From Candidatus Melainabacteria bacterium (GTDB taxonomy: Bacteria > Cyanobacteriota > Vampirovibrionia > Obscuribacterales > Obscuribacteraceae): a stretch of DNA of 19,125 bases. The DNA is taken from NCBI GenBank assembly GCA_003151275.1, contig PLXC01000061.1, positions 38,498 to 57,622 of the forward strand, given 5' to 3'. Made by a program: the position numbers and the translations under genes. This document shows positions 6,818-14,775 of this stretch, in pieces. The notes beneath the pieces were generated by a model. It did no database searches and was not told where the DNA came from. It saw only the letters and a list, made by a program, of their open reading frames with translations. Position 1 is the first letter of the stretch. Each line of letters starts with the position of its first letter.

Positions 6818-9688
6818 CCGGGTGATGCTCGACTGGTAGAGCAGGTCGACTGTGCCAACTGGACCGTTTCTTTGTTTGGCGATGATAATTTCAGCCTCGC
6901 CACGCTTGTCGCTTTCCGGGTTGTAGTACTCATCTCTGTAGATAAACATAACGATGTCCGCGTCTTGCTCGATCGATCCGCTTTCTCTCAAGTCTGAAAG
7001 CATTGGGCGCTTGTTCTGTCGTGCTTCTACTGCGCGCGATAACTGAGAGAGTGCGACGACGGGTACTGAGAGTTCGCGAGCCAGAGTTTTTAAGCTGCGG
7101 GAAATCTCGGATACTTCTTGCACGCGATTGTCTGTTGCTTTGCGGCCTTGCATCAACTGGATGTAGTCGATGATGATCAGACCAAGTCCTTTCATCTCAG
7201 CCTTAAGGCGTCTGCATTTGGCGCGGATTTCGAGCGCATTAACCATGGCAGAGTCGTCGATGAATATTGGTGCTTCGCCCAGCCTGCCCATTGCTGTAGC
7301 CAAGTGAGTCCAATCATTCGTGTGCATATGACCGGTGCGCAGTCTGTTTGCATCGATGTGCGCTTCTGAGCACAGCATTCTCTGTACTAGTTGCTCTTTG
7401 GACATTTCTAGACTGAATATAGCAACCGGAACGTTGTTTTCTACAGCCGCAGACTGAGCAAGATTGAGAACGAATGCGGTGTTGTGGACGCAAATATCGT
7501 TGGCGACAAAATTATGCGTGTTGGGAATTGTCAGGTCATATACCTGTTTAATTCCCATCGCTTCGATCGATACTATCTCGTCCCAATAGACTTCGCTTGT
7601 CGCTAGTCTTGTTAGTTGGATGTCTTGAAGACTGTTCGCCAACGAAAAGAGTCGAGTTCGTGATGGTGCTCGTCTATTTGCGTGGATATTGGAAGTGCCC
7701 ACAAAATTACTGCGTCTGGCCAAAGATGCCCACGATTCATTGCCGCGCGCAGATTGGATCGCAGACCAAATTTCAATCGGAATTAAGTCTGTATTTGTTT
7801 GTTTTCGCTTCGTCTCAATCGCTGAGAGTACGCTTTGAACGGCTAATTCCTTGCCAAAGATACCGATCTCGTTGACAAACGAATGAATTGACTCTGAGTG
7901 TGTGATGTCTAGTTGGAAGCAAGTGCGCCTGGTCTCTTTGTATTTATCCGAGGATAGTCTATGCAGCAAGCTGCTCGACTTAACGCTTCTTGTGCGCAAT
8001 TTCGCAATGATGCCAAAACGTAATAACAAGTGTTGAATTTGTCGTGCCAACTTTTCGCTGACGGTGGCATAGCCTATCTGGCATTGTCCACTGGTCAGCT
8101 TAGTTGCCCAACCATCAGTACTGAAGAGCCGATTCAAGAATAATTTCAGATTTTCGCGATTGAGTTTAAAAATGACGGCTGGAATTGTTTTCGTATGAGC
8201 CGTTTTGCCGAATAGACCTAATTCGATCAGCCATTCTGTGATCGGGTTCTTGCTCCTGCGACTGGACGCAGTGTGACCGTCCGGTGCAAGGTCCCTTGGT
8301 AAGAGGTCCAATGCTTCGCACAGACGTTGAAAGAGTTCCTTTCGGGGGAAGCTTGTTCCGCGCTTCCATGCAACGATGGACCCAGGAGATATTTCTAGCT
8401 TGGACGCCAAATTCTCTGCAGATCCGGGTTGTATGAGCATGGATCGTAGGCGCGATCCAAAATTAGCTCGATTGCGTTCGATTGTGCTCTGATCACTGCG
8501 AACACCGAACTGTGGTGCGCGATTGCGGCTATGAAAACTCCTGCAGCTTGTGCCGCCGAATGTATTCACCGCCTTAGTAAAGTCTTGTTGAATCGCCGGG
8601 TTAGTATTAGTGAAGCTCACATTGCCATTGCTGAGACAGCCATCACCAATCAGATAAGCGAGCAGTTTGATTTCGCATTCGCGCAGGCTTTGCGTTCCGA
8701 ACAGCGGAATGGTGCGAGGCACAGCAATTTTTTGCCCAACCTTGATCTCCGCAAGCTTTTTCCAGCCTGATATTGTCAGGAACGGATGTGTAATTGTCGT
8801 CTCGACTGTACGTCCCAGTCTAGTCGTGACTTTGAAGACTGGCTTCAGACCGTCATCTACAAAGGTTTCGGGCGATGTGATCGAGAGGCGCAGATCGTCA
8901 TTCAGCGTCAAAAGACTAGCAGATCGATTCCGATATATATCTTCAATGGTCACTAATGAACCGTCGGCCAGTGCAATTTCCGAGTCGAATGCCAGGCACT
9001 TGCCCATTGATGGTCTCGCAGCAATGATCACCAAATCCGATTTTTGAAATCCGGACGTCAGTGCATCTAAATCGTAAAAACCAGTCGGCACACCAGACAA
9101 CGTGTCGCGATTTTCGTACCTTTTTTCAATGCTTGCGAAAGAATCCTCGACGACGTGCTTGATATGCACCAATTGCTGCATGTTTCGTTTTTGAGCCAAG
9201 CCGAAAATTAAGTGTTCTGCTTTATCCAGAGCAATTTCAGCATCCGTTTCCTCATAGCACGATCCGACAATTTCGGTTCCCGCTTTGATCAGATGCCGCA
9301 AAAGAGCCTTCTCTTGCACTGTTTTTGCGTAATACTCAAGATTGGCTGTCGTGGCTACTGAGAGCGACAGGTCAGTGATGTATTGACGACCGCCGACGTT
9401 ATCCAGCCTACCTTCATCCTTCAGATATTGAGATAGGGTAACGATATCGATCGGTTCGTTTTTTTCATAAAGATCAACCATCGCCGAGTAGATGACCTGG
9501 TGAGCCTTGCGATAAAACGATTCTGGTTGCAGCAAGTCGACAATGCGTGTGATGCCGTCGCCACTCACCATGAGGGCGCCAAGAACAGCTTGCTCAGCGT
9601 CAAGAGACTGAGGTGGTAATCTCTCTGTGCCAGATTCTGTAGTTAGGTCTGAGTTCATCATATTCCTATTAACGTAAGACGCGAGCAT
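6776..9688 (-). CDS. dnaB: Replicative DNA helicase DnaB with in-frame intein
   Basis: Precursor of 970 residues. The exteins alone total 464 residues, the usual DnaB length. DnaB is the ring-shaped 5'-3' helicase that unwinds DNA at the replication fork. Extein features: N-terminal domain (about 25-125, starting [17 protein letters not shown]), linker, then the RecA-like domain. The Walker A motif ARPSMGK ends at residue 230 and resumes with Thr at 737. Walker B is [12 protein letters not shown] (835-846), and the [10 protein letters not shown] motif (900-909), another known intein site, is intact. Splicing is required for function because the P-loop is interrupted. ATG 9688 is used here, but AGGA precedes ATG 9658 at 5 nt, so a start ten residues later is possible. 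The synthetase gene lies 264 nt upstream and the TadG-like gene downstream. Confidence 0.95.
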   Translation of the reverse strand: MLASYVNRNMMNSDLTTESGTERLPPQSLDAEQAVLGALMVSGDGITRIVDLLQPESFYRKAHQVIYSAMVDLYEKNEPIDIVTLSQYLKDEGRLDNVGGRQYITDLSLSVATTANLEYYAKTVQEKALLRHLIKAGTEIVGSCYEETDAEIALDKAEHLIFGLAQKRNMQQLVHIKHVVEDSFASIEKRYENRDTLSGVPTGFYDLDALTSGFQKSDLVIIAARPSMGKCLAFDSEIALADGSLVTIEDIYRNRSASLLTLNDDLRLSITSPETFVDDGLKPVFKVTTRLGRTVETTITHPFLTISGWKKLAEIKVGQKIAVPRTIPLFGTQSLRECEIKLLAYLIGDGCLSNGNVSFTNTNPAIQQDFTKAVNTFGGTSCRSFHSRNRAPQFGVRSDQSTIERNRANFGSRLRSMLIQPGSAENLASKLEISPGSIVAWKRGTSFPRKELFQRLCEALDLLPRDLAPDGHTASSRRSKNPITEWLIELGLFGKTAHTKTIPAVIFKLNRENLKLFLNRLFSTDGWATKLTSGQCQIGYATVSEKLARQIQHLLLRFGIIAKLRTRSVKSSSLLHRLSSDKYKETRRTCFQLDITHSESIHSFVNEIGIFGKELAVQSVLSAIETKRKQTNTDLIPIEIWSAIQSARGNESWASLARRSNFVGTSNIHANRRAPSRTRLFSLANSLQDIQLTRLATSEVYWDEIVSIEAMGIKQVYDLTIPNTHNFVANDICVHNTAFVLNLAQSAAVENNVPVAIFSLEMSKEQLVQRMLCSEAHIDANRLRTGHMHTNDWTHLATAMGRLGEAPIFIDDSAMVNALEIRAKCRRLKAEMKGLGLIIIDYIQLMQGRKATDNRVQEVSEISRSLKTLARELSVPVVALSQLSRAVEARQNKRPMLSDLRESGSIEQDADIVMFIYRDEYYNPESDKRGEAEIIIAKQRNGPVGTVDLLYQSSITRFLNKVHNQYAAPA
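7481..8998 (-). mobile_element. DnaB P-loop intein with LAGLIDADG homing endonuclease
   Basis: In-frame 506-residue intein (precursor residues 231-736), from Cys231 to His735-Asn736, with Thr737 as the +1 nucleophile. Splicing motifs: block [14 protein letters not shown]; block B with [15 protein letters not shown] (298-312); block [17 protein letters not shown] (716-731) and the terminal ICVHN. The endonuclease shows two LAGLIDADG-type motifs, LLAYLIGDG (342-350) and LNRLFSTDG (518-526), each retaining the catalytic Asp, so it may still be active. Two helix-turn-helix-like segments lie at about 423-463 and 643-688. It is larger than many DnaB inteins of about 400-430 residues. Insertion between the Lys and Thr of Walker A matches the known DnaB P-loop intein site of mycobacteria and others. 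The block F/G wording resembles cyanobacterial DnaB inteins. Homing function is inferred from the motifs. Confidence 0.95.
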
Positions 9689-9708
9689 TTAGTTCAAATT
9701 CACCGCAA

Positions 9709-9726
9709 GTCGTTTGTATATACGAC
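9709..9726. promoter_or_regulatory. Inverted repeat near the dnaB start
   Basis: GTCGT (9709-9713) and ACGAC (9722-9726) form perfect 5-bp arms around an 8-nt AT-rich spacer, 21 nt before the dnaB ATG. Shape and position would suit an operator or a leader hairpin. The arms do not match the LexA boxes I know, and 5-bp arms can arise by chance. Confidence 0.25.
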
Positions 9727-9847
9727 AGCGGTAGATTTGGATATCGATGCGTGCTATTCCTTGGTCGGAAGAGCGCATGGCGACTGGATATGCGGTTGTT
9801 TAGCTACTTATAGAATAGTTGATTCAATCTTCCGCTGCACTAAAAAG

Positions 9848-9878
9848 AATATAGGGTCTGAGCGGATAAATTTATCAA
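9848..9878 (-). promoter_or_regulatory. Weak promoter candidate for dnaB
   Basis: On the minus strand, TTGATA (plus 9873-9878) and TATATT (plus 9848-9853) are separated by 19 nt, two more than ideal. Transcription would start near 9841 and leave a leader of about 150 nt containing the inverted repeat at 9709-9726. Confidence 0.3.
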
Positions 9879-9883
9879 AGGAC

Positions 9884-9945
9884 AAAACCAACCGATGACG
9901 GTTGATTTTTTCAGGATGAGTTTTGGAAACCAACCGATATGACAG
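9884..9945. repeat. Palindromic intergenic repeat, possible bidirectional terminator
   Basis: CAACCG (9889-9894) and CGGTTG (9899-9904) form a 6-bp stem with loop ATGA, followed by six T (9906-9911) on the plus strand. On the minus strand the same stem is followed by GTTTTG, so it could end synthetase transcription. A second half copy, AAACCAACCGATATGAC, follows at about 9927-9943. The same core occurs at 14805-14831. Confidence 0.7.
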
Positions 9946-9952
9946 GCGTTAA

Positions 9953-11776
9953 CTAATCGTCTTCAAGGGACGAGATGTCGCCTGTCGGCAACCCGAGTTC
10001 CCATGCTTTAAGTAAGCGTCTCATGATCTTGCCGGATCGAGTCTTGGGCAAGCTCTCTTTCACTTCGATTTCCCGTGGATAAGCATGAGCAGCCAATTGA
10101 CGTTTGGTGAACTCTTTGATGTCTTCCAAAAGTTCAGGGGTTTGAACGACACCATTGCCAAGCACGATGAAAGCTTTGATGATTTCGCCACGTTCATGGT
10201 CGGGTTTTCCAATCACCCCGGCTTCTGCAACTGATGGATGTTCGATTAGCGCTGACTCTACTTCGAAAGGTCCTACTCTGTGTCCAGCGGTGTTTATAAC
10301 ATCATCTGCACGCCCGATGAACCAGAAGTAACCGTCCGTGTCCTTCATGGCGTTGTCGCCGCTGAAATACCATCCTGGAATTTTGAAGTACTCGTTGAAC
10401 TTTTCTTCGTTTCTCCAGACTTCACGTAGCATCGAAGGCCAACCTGGACGAACTACGAGTTTTCCAATGCTACCAGGCTCAACCTCTTCGCCGTCTTCAT
10501 CAACGCAAGCCGCATACACCCCTGGTAGAGGTTTGCCCATAGAACCCGGTTTAATGGCATTGCAAGGAATGTTAGCGATCAATTGCATGCCGGTTTCTGT
10601 CTGCCACCAGTTGTCGTGAATTGGCAAGCCGTAAACTTTGTGACCCCAGCGAATTACTTCCGGATTAAGTGGTTCACCGACGCTGAGAATATGGCGCAAG
10701 CTGTCGAGGCTGTGTTTGTAAACAACGTCATCGCCGGCTTTCATCAGCATCCGCAAGGCTGTAGGAGCTGTGTACCAGACTGTCACTTTTAATCGATCAA
10801 TGAGTGCATACCAGCTATCGGCGTCAAATCTGCCTTCGTAACTGACTACGGATGCGCCTAGAGACCATGGACCGAAGATACCATATACGGTGCCGGTGAC
10901 CCAACCTGGATCGGCCGTGCACCAGTAGATATCATCGTCGCGTAGATCCAAAACCCATTTGGAAGTCATGTGGTGCCCGACGATGTCGTGATGAACATGC
11001 ACGACGCCTTTTGGTTTACCTGTTGTGCCTGATGTATAGAGCAGATAAAGTGGATCTTCTGGGTCCATCCGAGCGCATTCCAATTTATCGGATTCGCCCG
11101 AGACAAGCTCTTCATAAGTGAATTCGCGTTCACCCAACTTCTCTTTATCACCGCCGACAACGATGACGTATTCGAGGTCAGGTAACTGGCTCCTGATGGC
11201 ATCGAGTTTCGGCTTCAATGCGGGATTAGTGATAATGATCTTCGCTTCACTATCGATGAGTCGATCGCGCAAGGCATCAGGTCCGAACGCGGAAAATAGC
11301 GGACCAGCAATGGCGCCGATTTTCGCGATGGCAACTGTTGTTGTATACAGTTCAGGGACGCGGGGAAGGAAAACAAAAACGCGATCACCACGATGTGCGC
11401 CCAATTTCTTTAGGGCATTGCCCATTTTGTTCGACTGTTCGGCGATATCCTGGAAAGTCAGCTTTTCAATTTTGTTGTTTACATCTACTGAATAAAGAGC
11501 GACTTTGTTTCTGCGACCATCGTGAAGATGGCGGTCGACGGCGTTGTAAGCAGCGTTCATTTTGCCGCCGGCAAAGTAAGAAATCTCTTTTTTTGCGTCG
11601 TCCCAGTTGAACGTGGCGTATTCCTGCTCGTAATTCTCAAGGTTGGCACGGACCGGAAATTTCTTGATCAATTCAGCGCGGCCCTGCGAGACCTTTTTGC
11701 TAGCGTCTTCGCTAATCGCTTTTGGCGCCGCATCGTTCCCTTTCTTGGCTTTTACAGGCTCATCAACCAGTTTCAT
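9953..11776 (-). CDS. acsA: Acetyl-CoA synthetase, AMP-forming (AcsA type)
   Basis: Activates acetate with ATP to acetyl-AMP and then acetyl-CoA (ANL superfamily, cytoplasmic). From ATG 11776 the protein has 607 residues, somewhat longer than AcsA of Bacillus (572) because of a Lys/Ala-rich N-terminal extension of about 35 residues. Motifs: the P-loop YTSGTTGKPKG (247-257), DNWWQTETG in the middle, and YFSGDNAMKDTDGYFWFIGR followed by DDVINTAGHRVGPFEVE (the hinge and A8 region). Near the end is PKTRSGKIMRR with the catalytic, potentially acetylated Lys583. Start: GGAGGT (plus 11781-11786 on the complement) precedes ATG 11779 and ATG 11776; the latter has the better spacing. GTG 11791 and ATG 11788 also lie in frame. 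A related short or medium acyl substrate cannot be excluded. The gene diverges from the methyltransferase gene across about 190 nt. Confidence 0.88.
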   Translation of the reverse strand: MKLVDEPVKAKKGNDAAPKAISEDASKKVSQGRAELIKKFPVRANLENYEQEYATFNWDDAKKEISYFAGGKMNAAYNAVDRHLHDGRRNKVALYSVDVNNKIEKLTFQDIAEQSNKMGNALKKLGAHRGDRVFVFLPRVPELYTTTVAIAKIGAIAGPLFSAFGPDALRDRLIDSEAKIIITNPALKPKLDAIRSQLPDLEYVIVVGGDKEKLGEREFTYEELVSGESDKLECARMDPEDPLYLLYTSGTTGKPKGVVHVHHDIVGHHMTSKWVLDLRDDDIYWCTADPGWVTGTVYGIFGPWSLGASVVSYEGRFDADSWYALIDRLKVTVWYTAPTALRMLMKAGDDVVYKHSLDSLRHILSVGEPLNPEVIRWGHKVYGLPIHDNWWQTETGMQLIANIPCNAIKPGSMGKPLPGVYAACVDEDGEEVEPGSIGKLVVRPGWPSMLREVWRNEEKFNEYFKIPGWYFSGDNAMKDTDGYFWFIGRADDVINTAGHRVGPFEVESALIEHPSVAEAGVIGKPDHERGEIIKAFIVLGNGVVQTPELLEDIKEFTKRQLAAHAYPREIEVKESLPKTRSGKIMRRLLKAWELGLPTGDISSLEDD

Positions 11777-11969
11777 CATTACCTCCATCACAGCCGATTA
11801 GGCTTGAGAGTAGCAATCCGGATATTTCCATGCATTCAACGCCACCGCGTGGATGGCAGGACTGTATGCGTTGAGCCTCTTAGTGTACCCTGTTTTATAC
11901 GCTCCGTCGCGTCCGCGAGCGCAACTCGCGTGTGTCAAACCGGCGCTGAATTATGAGGGTCTGGCGGGT

Positions 11970-12701
11970 ATGTCTCCCAATGCTTTGACGATGCCAACGA
12001 AGTGCCCGTTTGGCGCGTGCCACAGCGTCTTTGCCATTGAGCTGCCGCCTGATGATCCTAAAGCAACTAGGCCGGTGCCGGGAAGTTGTCCTAATTGCTC
12101 GGAGAAGGCAAGTTTCAAGCCTTTGGCGGTAATAGAAAAGCTGGAGCGAAATGTGGGCAAGCGCTCCGAGAATCCACTCTACACGTTGCCGCCGTTATCA
12201 GTATTGGTCGAAGATGTGCGCAGCTTGTGGAACGTGGGCTCAATCTTTCGCACCGCTGATGGAGCGGGTTTTGCAAAGTTGTTTCTTTCTGGAATAACAG
12301 GTTGTCCGCCGCGAAAAGAAATTGCAAAAACAAGTTTGGGAGCCGAAGATCATCTTGAGTGGCAATATTTTTTGAGCGCCGTTGAAATAGTGCCGCGCTT
12401 AAAGGCCGAGGGCGTTTTGATCGTTGGCTTGGAACGGAATGAGCAGAGTATTGACCTCGCGGAGGCGCTTAAAGACCATCGCGTTAGTAAACCTCTGTGT
12501 TTGATTGTCGGCAATGAGGTGACGGGACTGTCTGTAGAATCGCTGGCAATGTGTGATTTGGTATGCCATTTGCCCATGCGCGGATTTAAAGAATCCCTCA
12601 ACGTTGCTGTCGCCTTTGGAATTGCTTCATACTTGCTCGCGTCTGAATCGCTTCCAGAAAAAATCAATGAAAACGCACGCACTCAAGGGATTTCCACATA
12701 A
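11970..12701 (+). CDS. TrmH/SpoU-family RNA methyltransferase with N-terminal zinc-ribbon-like segment
   Basis: Probable SAM-dependent 2'-O-ribose methyltransferase of tRNA or rRNA (SPOUT fold). From ATG 11970 (GAGGG at 11955-11959, 10 nt upstream) it has 243 residues. The catalytic domain has motif 1 NVGSIFRTAD (88-97), motif 2 LIVGNE (178-183) and motif 3 LPMRGFKESLNVAVAFG (201-217). These residues form the trefoil-knot SAM site of the family. In front lie four cysteines, C12, C17, C40 and C43 (C-x4-C-x22-C-x2-C), which look like a zinc ribbon that could assist RNA binding. The frame is open back to 11853, but that extension reads as non-coding and lacks a binding site. The exact RNA target cannot be told. 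The selenoprotein gene follows after 76 nt on the same strand. Confidence 0.88.
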   Translation: MSPNALTMPTKCPFGACHSVFAIELPPDDPKATRPVPGSCPNCSEKASFKPLAVIEKLERNVGKRSENPLYTLPPLSVLVEDVRSLWNVGSIFRTADGAGFAKLFLSGITGCPPRKEIAKTSLGAEDHLEWQYFLSAVEIVPRLKAEGVLIVGLERNEQSIDLAEALKDHRVSKPLCLIVGNEVTGLSVESLAMCDLVCHLPMRGFKESLNVAVAFGIASYLLASESLPEKINENARTQGIST

Positions 12702-12777
12702 TTCAGTTATTATCTGCGGTCGCTGGATCAACTCAGTCGTATTCGGTACGATCTACATCCATTCGAAGGAGATGCGT

Positions 12778-13122
12778 ATGACACTTAATTGGATTTATCA
12801 CCGCAACGGTTGACAGACGTGCGTAAAGGCGCAAGAGTTTCTTGCGCGAAACAACGTAAAAGCGACTACGACTGTAGACGCCAAGAAGACGAAGATGGGA
12901 CCGGAAGAAGCTCTGGAACTGGCTCGTAAAGCGGATCAGATCTATGCCAGCAAGGGGACAAAAATTGTGCATATTGATATGCGCAAGGAAAAGCCCGATG
13001 ACGACAGAATCATCGCCCTGATGATTGGACCTTCCGGCAATTTGCGCGCACCAACGCTTCAGGTCGGTAAAACGCTTCTCGTCGGTTTCAACGAAGAGAG
13101 TTATACAAAGGTCTTGAACTAA
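12778..13122 (+). CDS. Candidate selenoprotein, ArsC/Spx-like thioredoxin fold with UxxC
   Basis: One frame runs from ATG 12778 to TAA 13122 (114 residues), interrupted only by TGA at codon 12 (12811-12813). AAGGAG at 12766-12771 lies 6 nt before this ATG, the best ribosome binding site nearby. The TGA is followed in frame by CAG ACG TGC, so decoding as selenocysteine gives RNG-U-QTC-VKAQEFL, a UxxC redox motif. It sits at the end of the first strand (TLNWIYHRNG) and start of the first helix, as in thioredoxin-fold ArsC proteins. The C-terminal part (GPSGNLRAPTLQVGKTLLVGF) resembles the ArsC/Spx cis-Pro region. Cys15 is the only cysteine. A hairpin 15 nt after the TGA fits a bacterial SECIS. 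From memory of the family, an ArsC-like (seleno)protein with this layout is known in other bacteria. Substrate unknown. Gene callers would truncate it to ATG 12895. Confidence 0.85.
12811..12847 (+). promoter_or_regulatory. TGA (Sec) codon and bacterial SECIS-like hairpin
   Basis: After TGA 12811-12813, GCGCAAGA (12829-12836) pairs perfectly with TCTTGCGC (12840-12847) around a GTT loop (12837-12839). The loop begins 23 nt after the TGA. Published bacterial SECIS rules ask for a stem of about 4-16 bp, a small loop with G in the first two positions and a loop 16-37 nt from the UGA. All are met. SelB would bind the loop and deliver Sec-tRNA. Confidence 0.78.
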
Positions 13123-13207
13123 CCGTATCGCGGTATAACGTGCCACTTTAATAACGTGCCCATTCGAGTGACTAGAGAGTGAGCGAACTGCTCTCGTGTT
13201 AATCGAG

Positions 13208-14203
13208 CTAGTTGCTGTTGAACAAAACGAGATACTCTTGTCGTTCTGCGTGAGTAAGAAATGAGGCGTTGATTGAGTTGACGGCAAGTGTTATTAGATC
13301 CGCTTGTTGTAGCTCCAGCGCTTCGGAAATACTTCTGAAATTCTCACCGATGTAGCCGCCGAAGTAAGCCGGATCGTCAGAGTTGATAGTTGCCTTCAAT
13401 CCAGCATCGAGCATTTCTTTGACGTTGTGATCTTTCATCTTATCGAAAACCCTTAGCTTGACGTTCGAAAGTGGACACACTGTCAGTGGTATCGCCGACT
13501 CGACCAAATGCTGCACAAGTTTAGGATCTTCCATACTCCTAACACCGTGATCTATACGTGTGACCTTAAGAATGTTTATCGCTTCCCAAACGTATTCAGC
13601 TGGTCCTTCCTCACCCGCATGTGCGGTTGCTTCGAATCCACAGGCGCGTGCTTTGGCAAAAACTTCTGCAAATTTGGACGGTGGATTGCCGCGTTCTGCA
13701 GAATCCAAACCTACCGCTACAATTCGGTCTCCGTATGGGATGGCTTTATCAAGAGTTTCCATGGCAGACTCTGCGCTGTGATCGCGAAGAAAACACATGA
13801 TCATTTTGCTTGTGATACCAAAATTTTTCTTGCTGTTTTTGACAGCTGCCCACAGTCCGTCAATCACCGTACTAAAAGAAATACCGCGCTGTGTGTGCGC
13901 TTGCGGATCAAAAAAGATTTCAGCATGCACCACTTTTTGTTTGCTCGCTTTCTCGAAATAAGCGTTGGCCAACTCGGCAAAGTCTTCTTCAGTGCGCAGT
14001 ACGTTCATGCTGGCATAATACAAGTCTAGAAAGGATTGCAAATCACTAAATTCGTAAGCTTTTTGCAGTGACTCAACTGACGCATACGGCAACTTTACCT
14101 TATTGCGTTGTGCCATCTTAAAAATAAGTTCCGGTTCAAAAGTGCCTTCTATATGGACATGCAACTCCGCTTTAGGCAAAGCAGCAATGAAGTTTTCGAT
14201 CAT
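13208..14203 (-). CDS. Adenine deaminase of the adenosine-deaminase family
   Basis: Zinc hydrolase of 331 residues that probably converts adenine to hypoxanthine and ammonia in purine salvage. Metal and catalytic residues are visible. HVH is at 15-17, His195 in ATAHAGEE with Glu198 as the proton shuttle, His219 in RIDHGV, and Asp276-Asp277 in NSDDPAYF. The wording LPKAELHVHIEGT, QSFLDLYYA, GLDSAERGNPPSKF and NSDDPAYFGGYIGENF is that of the fungal Aah1 and Pseudomonas-type adenine deaminases rather than classical adenosine deaminase. A related deaminase of aminodeoxyfutalosine cannot be fully excluded. No signal peptide, so cytoplasmic. ATG 14203 is preceded by CGGAA at close spacing. The gene converges on the selenoprotein gene (85-nt gap) and lies just downstream of the AlkB-like remnant. 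Confidence 0.85.
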   Translation of the reverse strand: MIENFIAALPKAELHVHIEGTFEPELIFKMAQRNKVKLPYASVESLQKAYEFSDLQSFLDLYYASMNVLRTEEDFAELANAYFEKASKQKVVHAEIFFDPQAHTQRGISFSTVIDGLWAAVKNSKKNFGITSKMIMCFLRDHSAESAMETLDKAIPYGDRIVAVGLDSAERGNPPSKFAEVFAKARACGFEATAHAGEEGPAEYVWEAINILKVTRIDHGVRSMEDPKLVQHLVESAIPLTVCPLSNVKLRVFDKMKDHNVKEMLDAGLKATINSDDPAYFGGYIGENFRSISEALELQQADLITLAVNSINASFLTHAERQEYLVLFNSN

Positions 14204-14230
14204 TTCCGAACACCCGGGGGATGGTAAACG

Positions 14231-14731
14231 CTATGAGGTTAGCAGGTTTTGCTGAGAATCGTCGTCCGATTTCTTTGATTGTGCCGACCTATAACCCGCT
14301 TTAACAGTTCTGAAAGTGATCGAATATCGTAGCTCTTTTGTGGGTGCCAAGCTGTGCTGCCAATGGGTTCTAGCGCTTCCTGAAATTATATAGAAGGATT
14401 TAGGCTCGAGTTCAATCTTGAATATCTCCTTATTCACTCCAACGTCTCTTCTGAATCGCATCACTCCTTTTGCCCGCAGCGAGATTCCTAATACTGTAGG
14501 ATCAAACATGGGAGCATCCCTGTGCCAGCCAATAGCGGCGCCTTCAGGATACCTGGCGATAAGCACTTGTTCCAATCTTTCAGGAGATATTTTAGCCTCT
14601 TTGGCACATTTGTCTCTGAGAGTGATCAGCCAATCTGGAAAAGGGTCGGTTGGGAAAATCTTCCATGAATCGTATCCATAGTCATAACCAAAGTGCAGGG
14701 TGGACCAGTTTCCCTGAAGTACGAAACTTGA
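14231..14731 (-). pseudogene. AlkB-like 2-oxoglutarate/Fe(II) dioxygenase, 5'-truncated
   Basis: The frame from 14731 down to TAG 14231 reads as the last ~165 residues of a bacterial AlkB-like protein. It contains LHFGYDYGYDSWKIFP, PFPDWLITLRDKC, RLEQVLIARYPEGAAIGWHRD (iron ligands His and Asp), the distal His in ARTHWQHSL, and RYSITFR (2-oxoglutarate Arg). The core is therefore complete. Upstream, however, the frame runs into TGA at 14732-14734 with no ATG, GTG or TTG before it, and about 50 N-terminal residues expected in this family are missing. The first possible start, TTG 14575, would remove the conserved FGYDYG part and leave 114 residues. A fragment LPDQVSYF in another frame near 14730 may be a scrap of the old N-terminus. 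Repeats at 14776-14845 lie where the 5' end should be. Substrate (alkylated DNA or RNA base, or other) unknown. Confidence 0.65.
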
Positions 14732-14775
14732 TCAGGCAATGGTTGCTCAATAGTTCGATTTCTAGATGAGGCAAT

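Larger units (their letters stand above)
9689..9952. other. Intergenic region upstream of dnaB
   Basis: A 264-nt stretch between the acetyl-CoA synthetase end and the dnaB start. It holds, from left to right, an inverted repeat GTCGT-N8-ACGAC (9709-9726) 21 nt before the dnaB ATG, a weak minus-strand promoter candidate (9848-9878), and the palindromic repeat (9884-9945). No gene is visible. Confidence 0.6.

Noticed and set aside
11853..11969. N-terminal extension of the methyltransferase to ATG 11853
   Set aside because: The extension has Arg/Pro/Ala composition without family match, and a usable ribosome binding site precedes ATG 11970.
12895..13122. A separate 75-residue gene starting at ATG 12895
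   Set aside because: It is the same frame as the longer gene from 12778, and the preceding 38 codons read as a coherent thioredoxin-fold start with a strong ribosome binding site.
13123..13207. Terminator between the selenoprotein and adenine deaminase genes
   Set aside because: Only a 5-bp GAGAG/CTCTC pairing with an 11-nt loop and no T run; not convincing.
12733..13287. 184-residue open frame on the minus strand across the selenoprotein gene
   Set aside because: Ser/Arg-rich composition without motif, overlaps two supported genes, no ribosome binding site evident.
13508..14029. 173-residue plus-strand frame opposite the adenine deaminase
   Set aside because: Shadow of a well-supported gene; Cys/Phe-rich with no motif.
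14700..14734. TGA at 14732-14734 before the AlkB-like frame as a second selenocysteine codon
   Set aside because: Another TGA lies 15 nt upstream, no start precedes it, and the only hairpin nearby (AGTTTC/GAAACT) has its loop about 9 nt away, too close for a SECIS.
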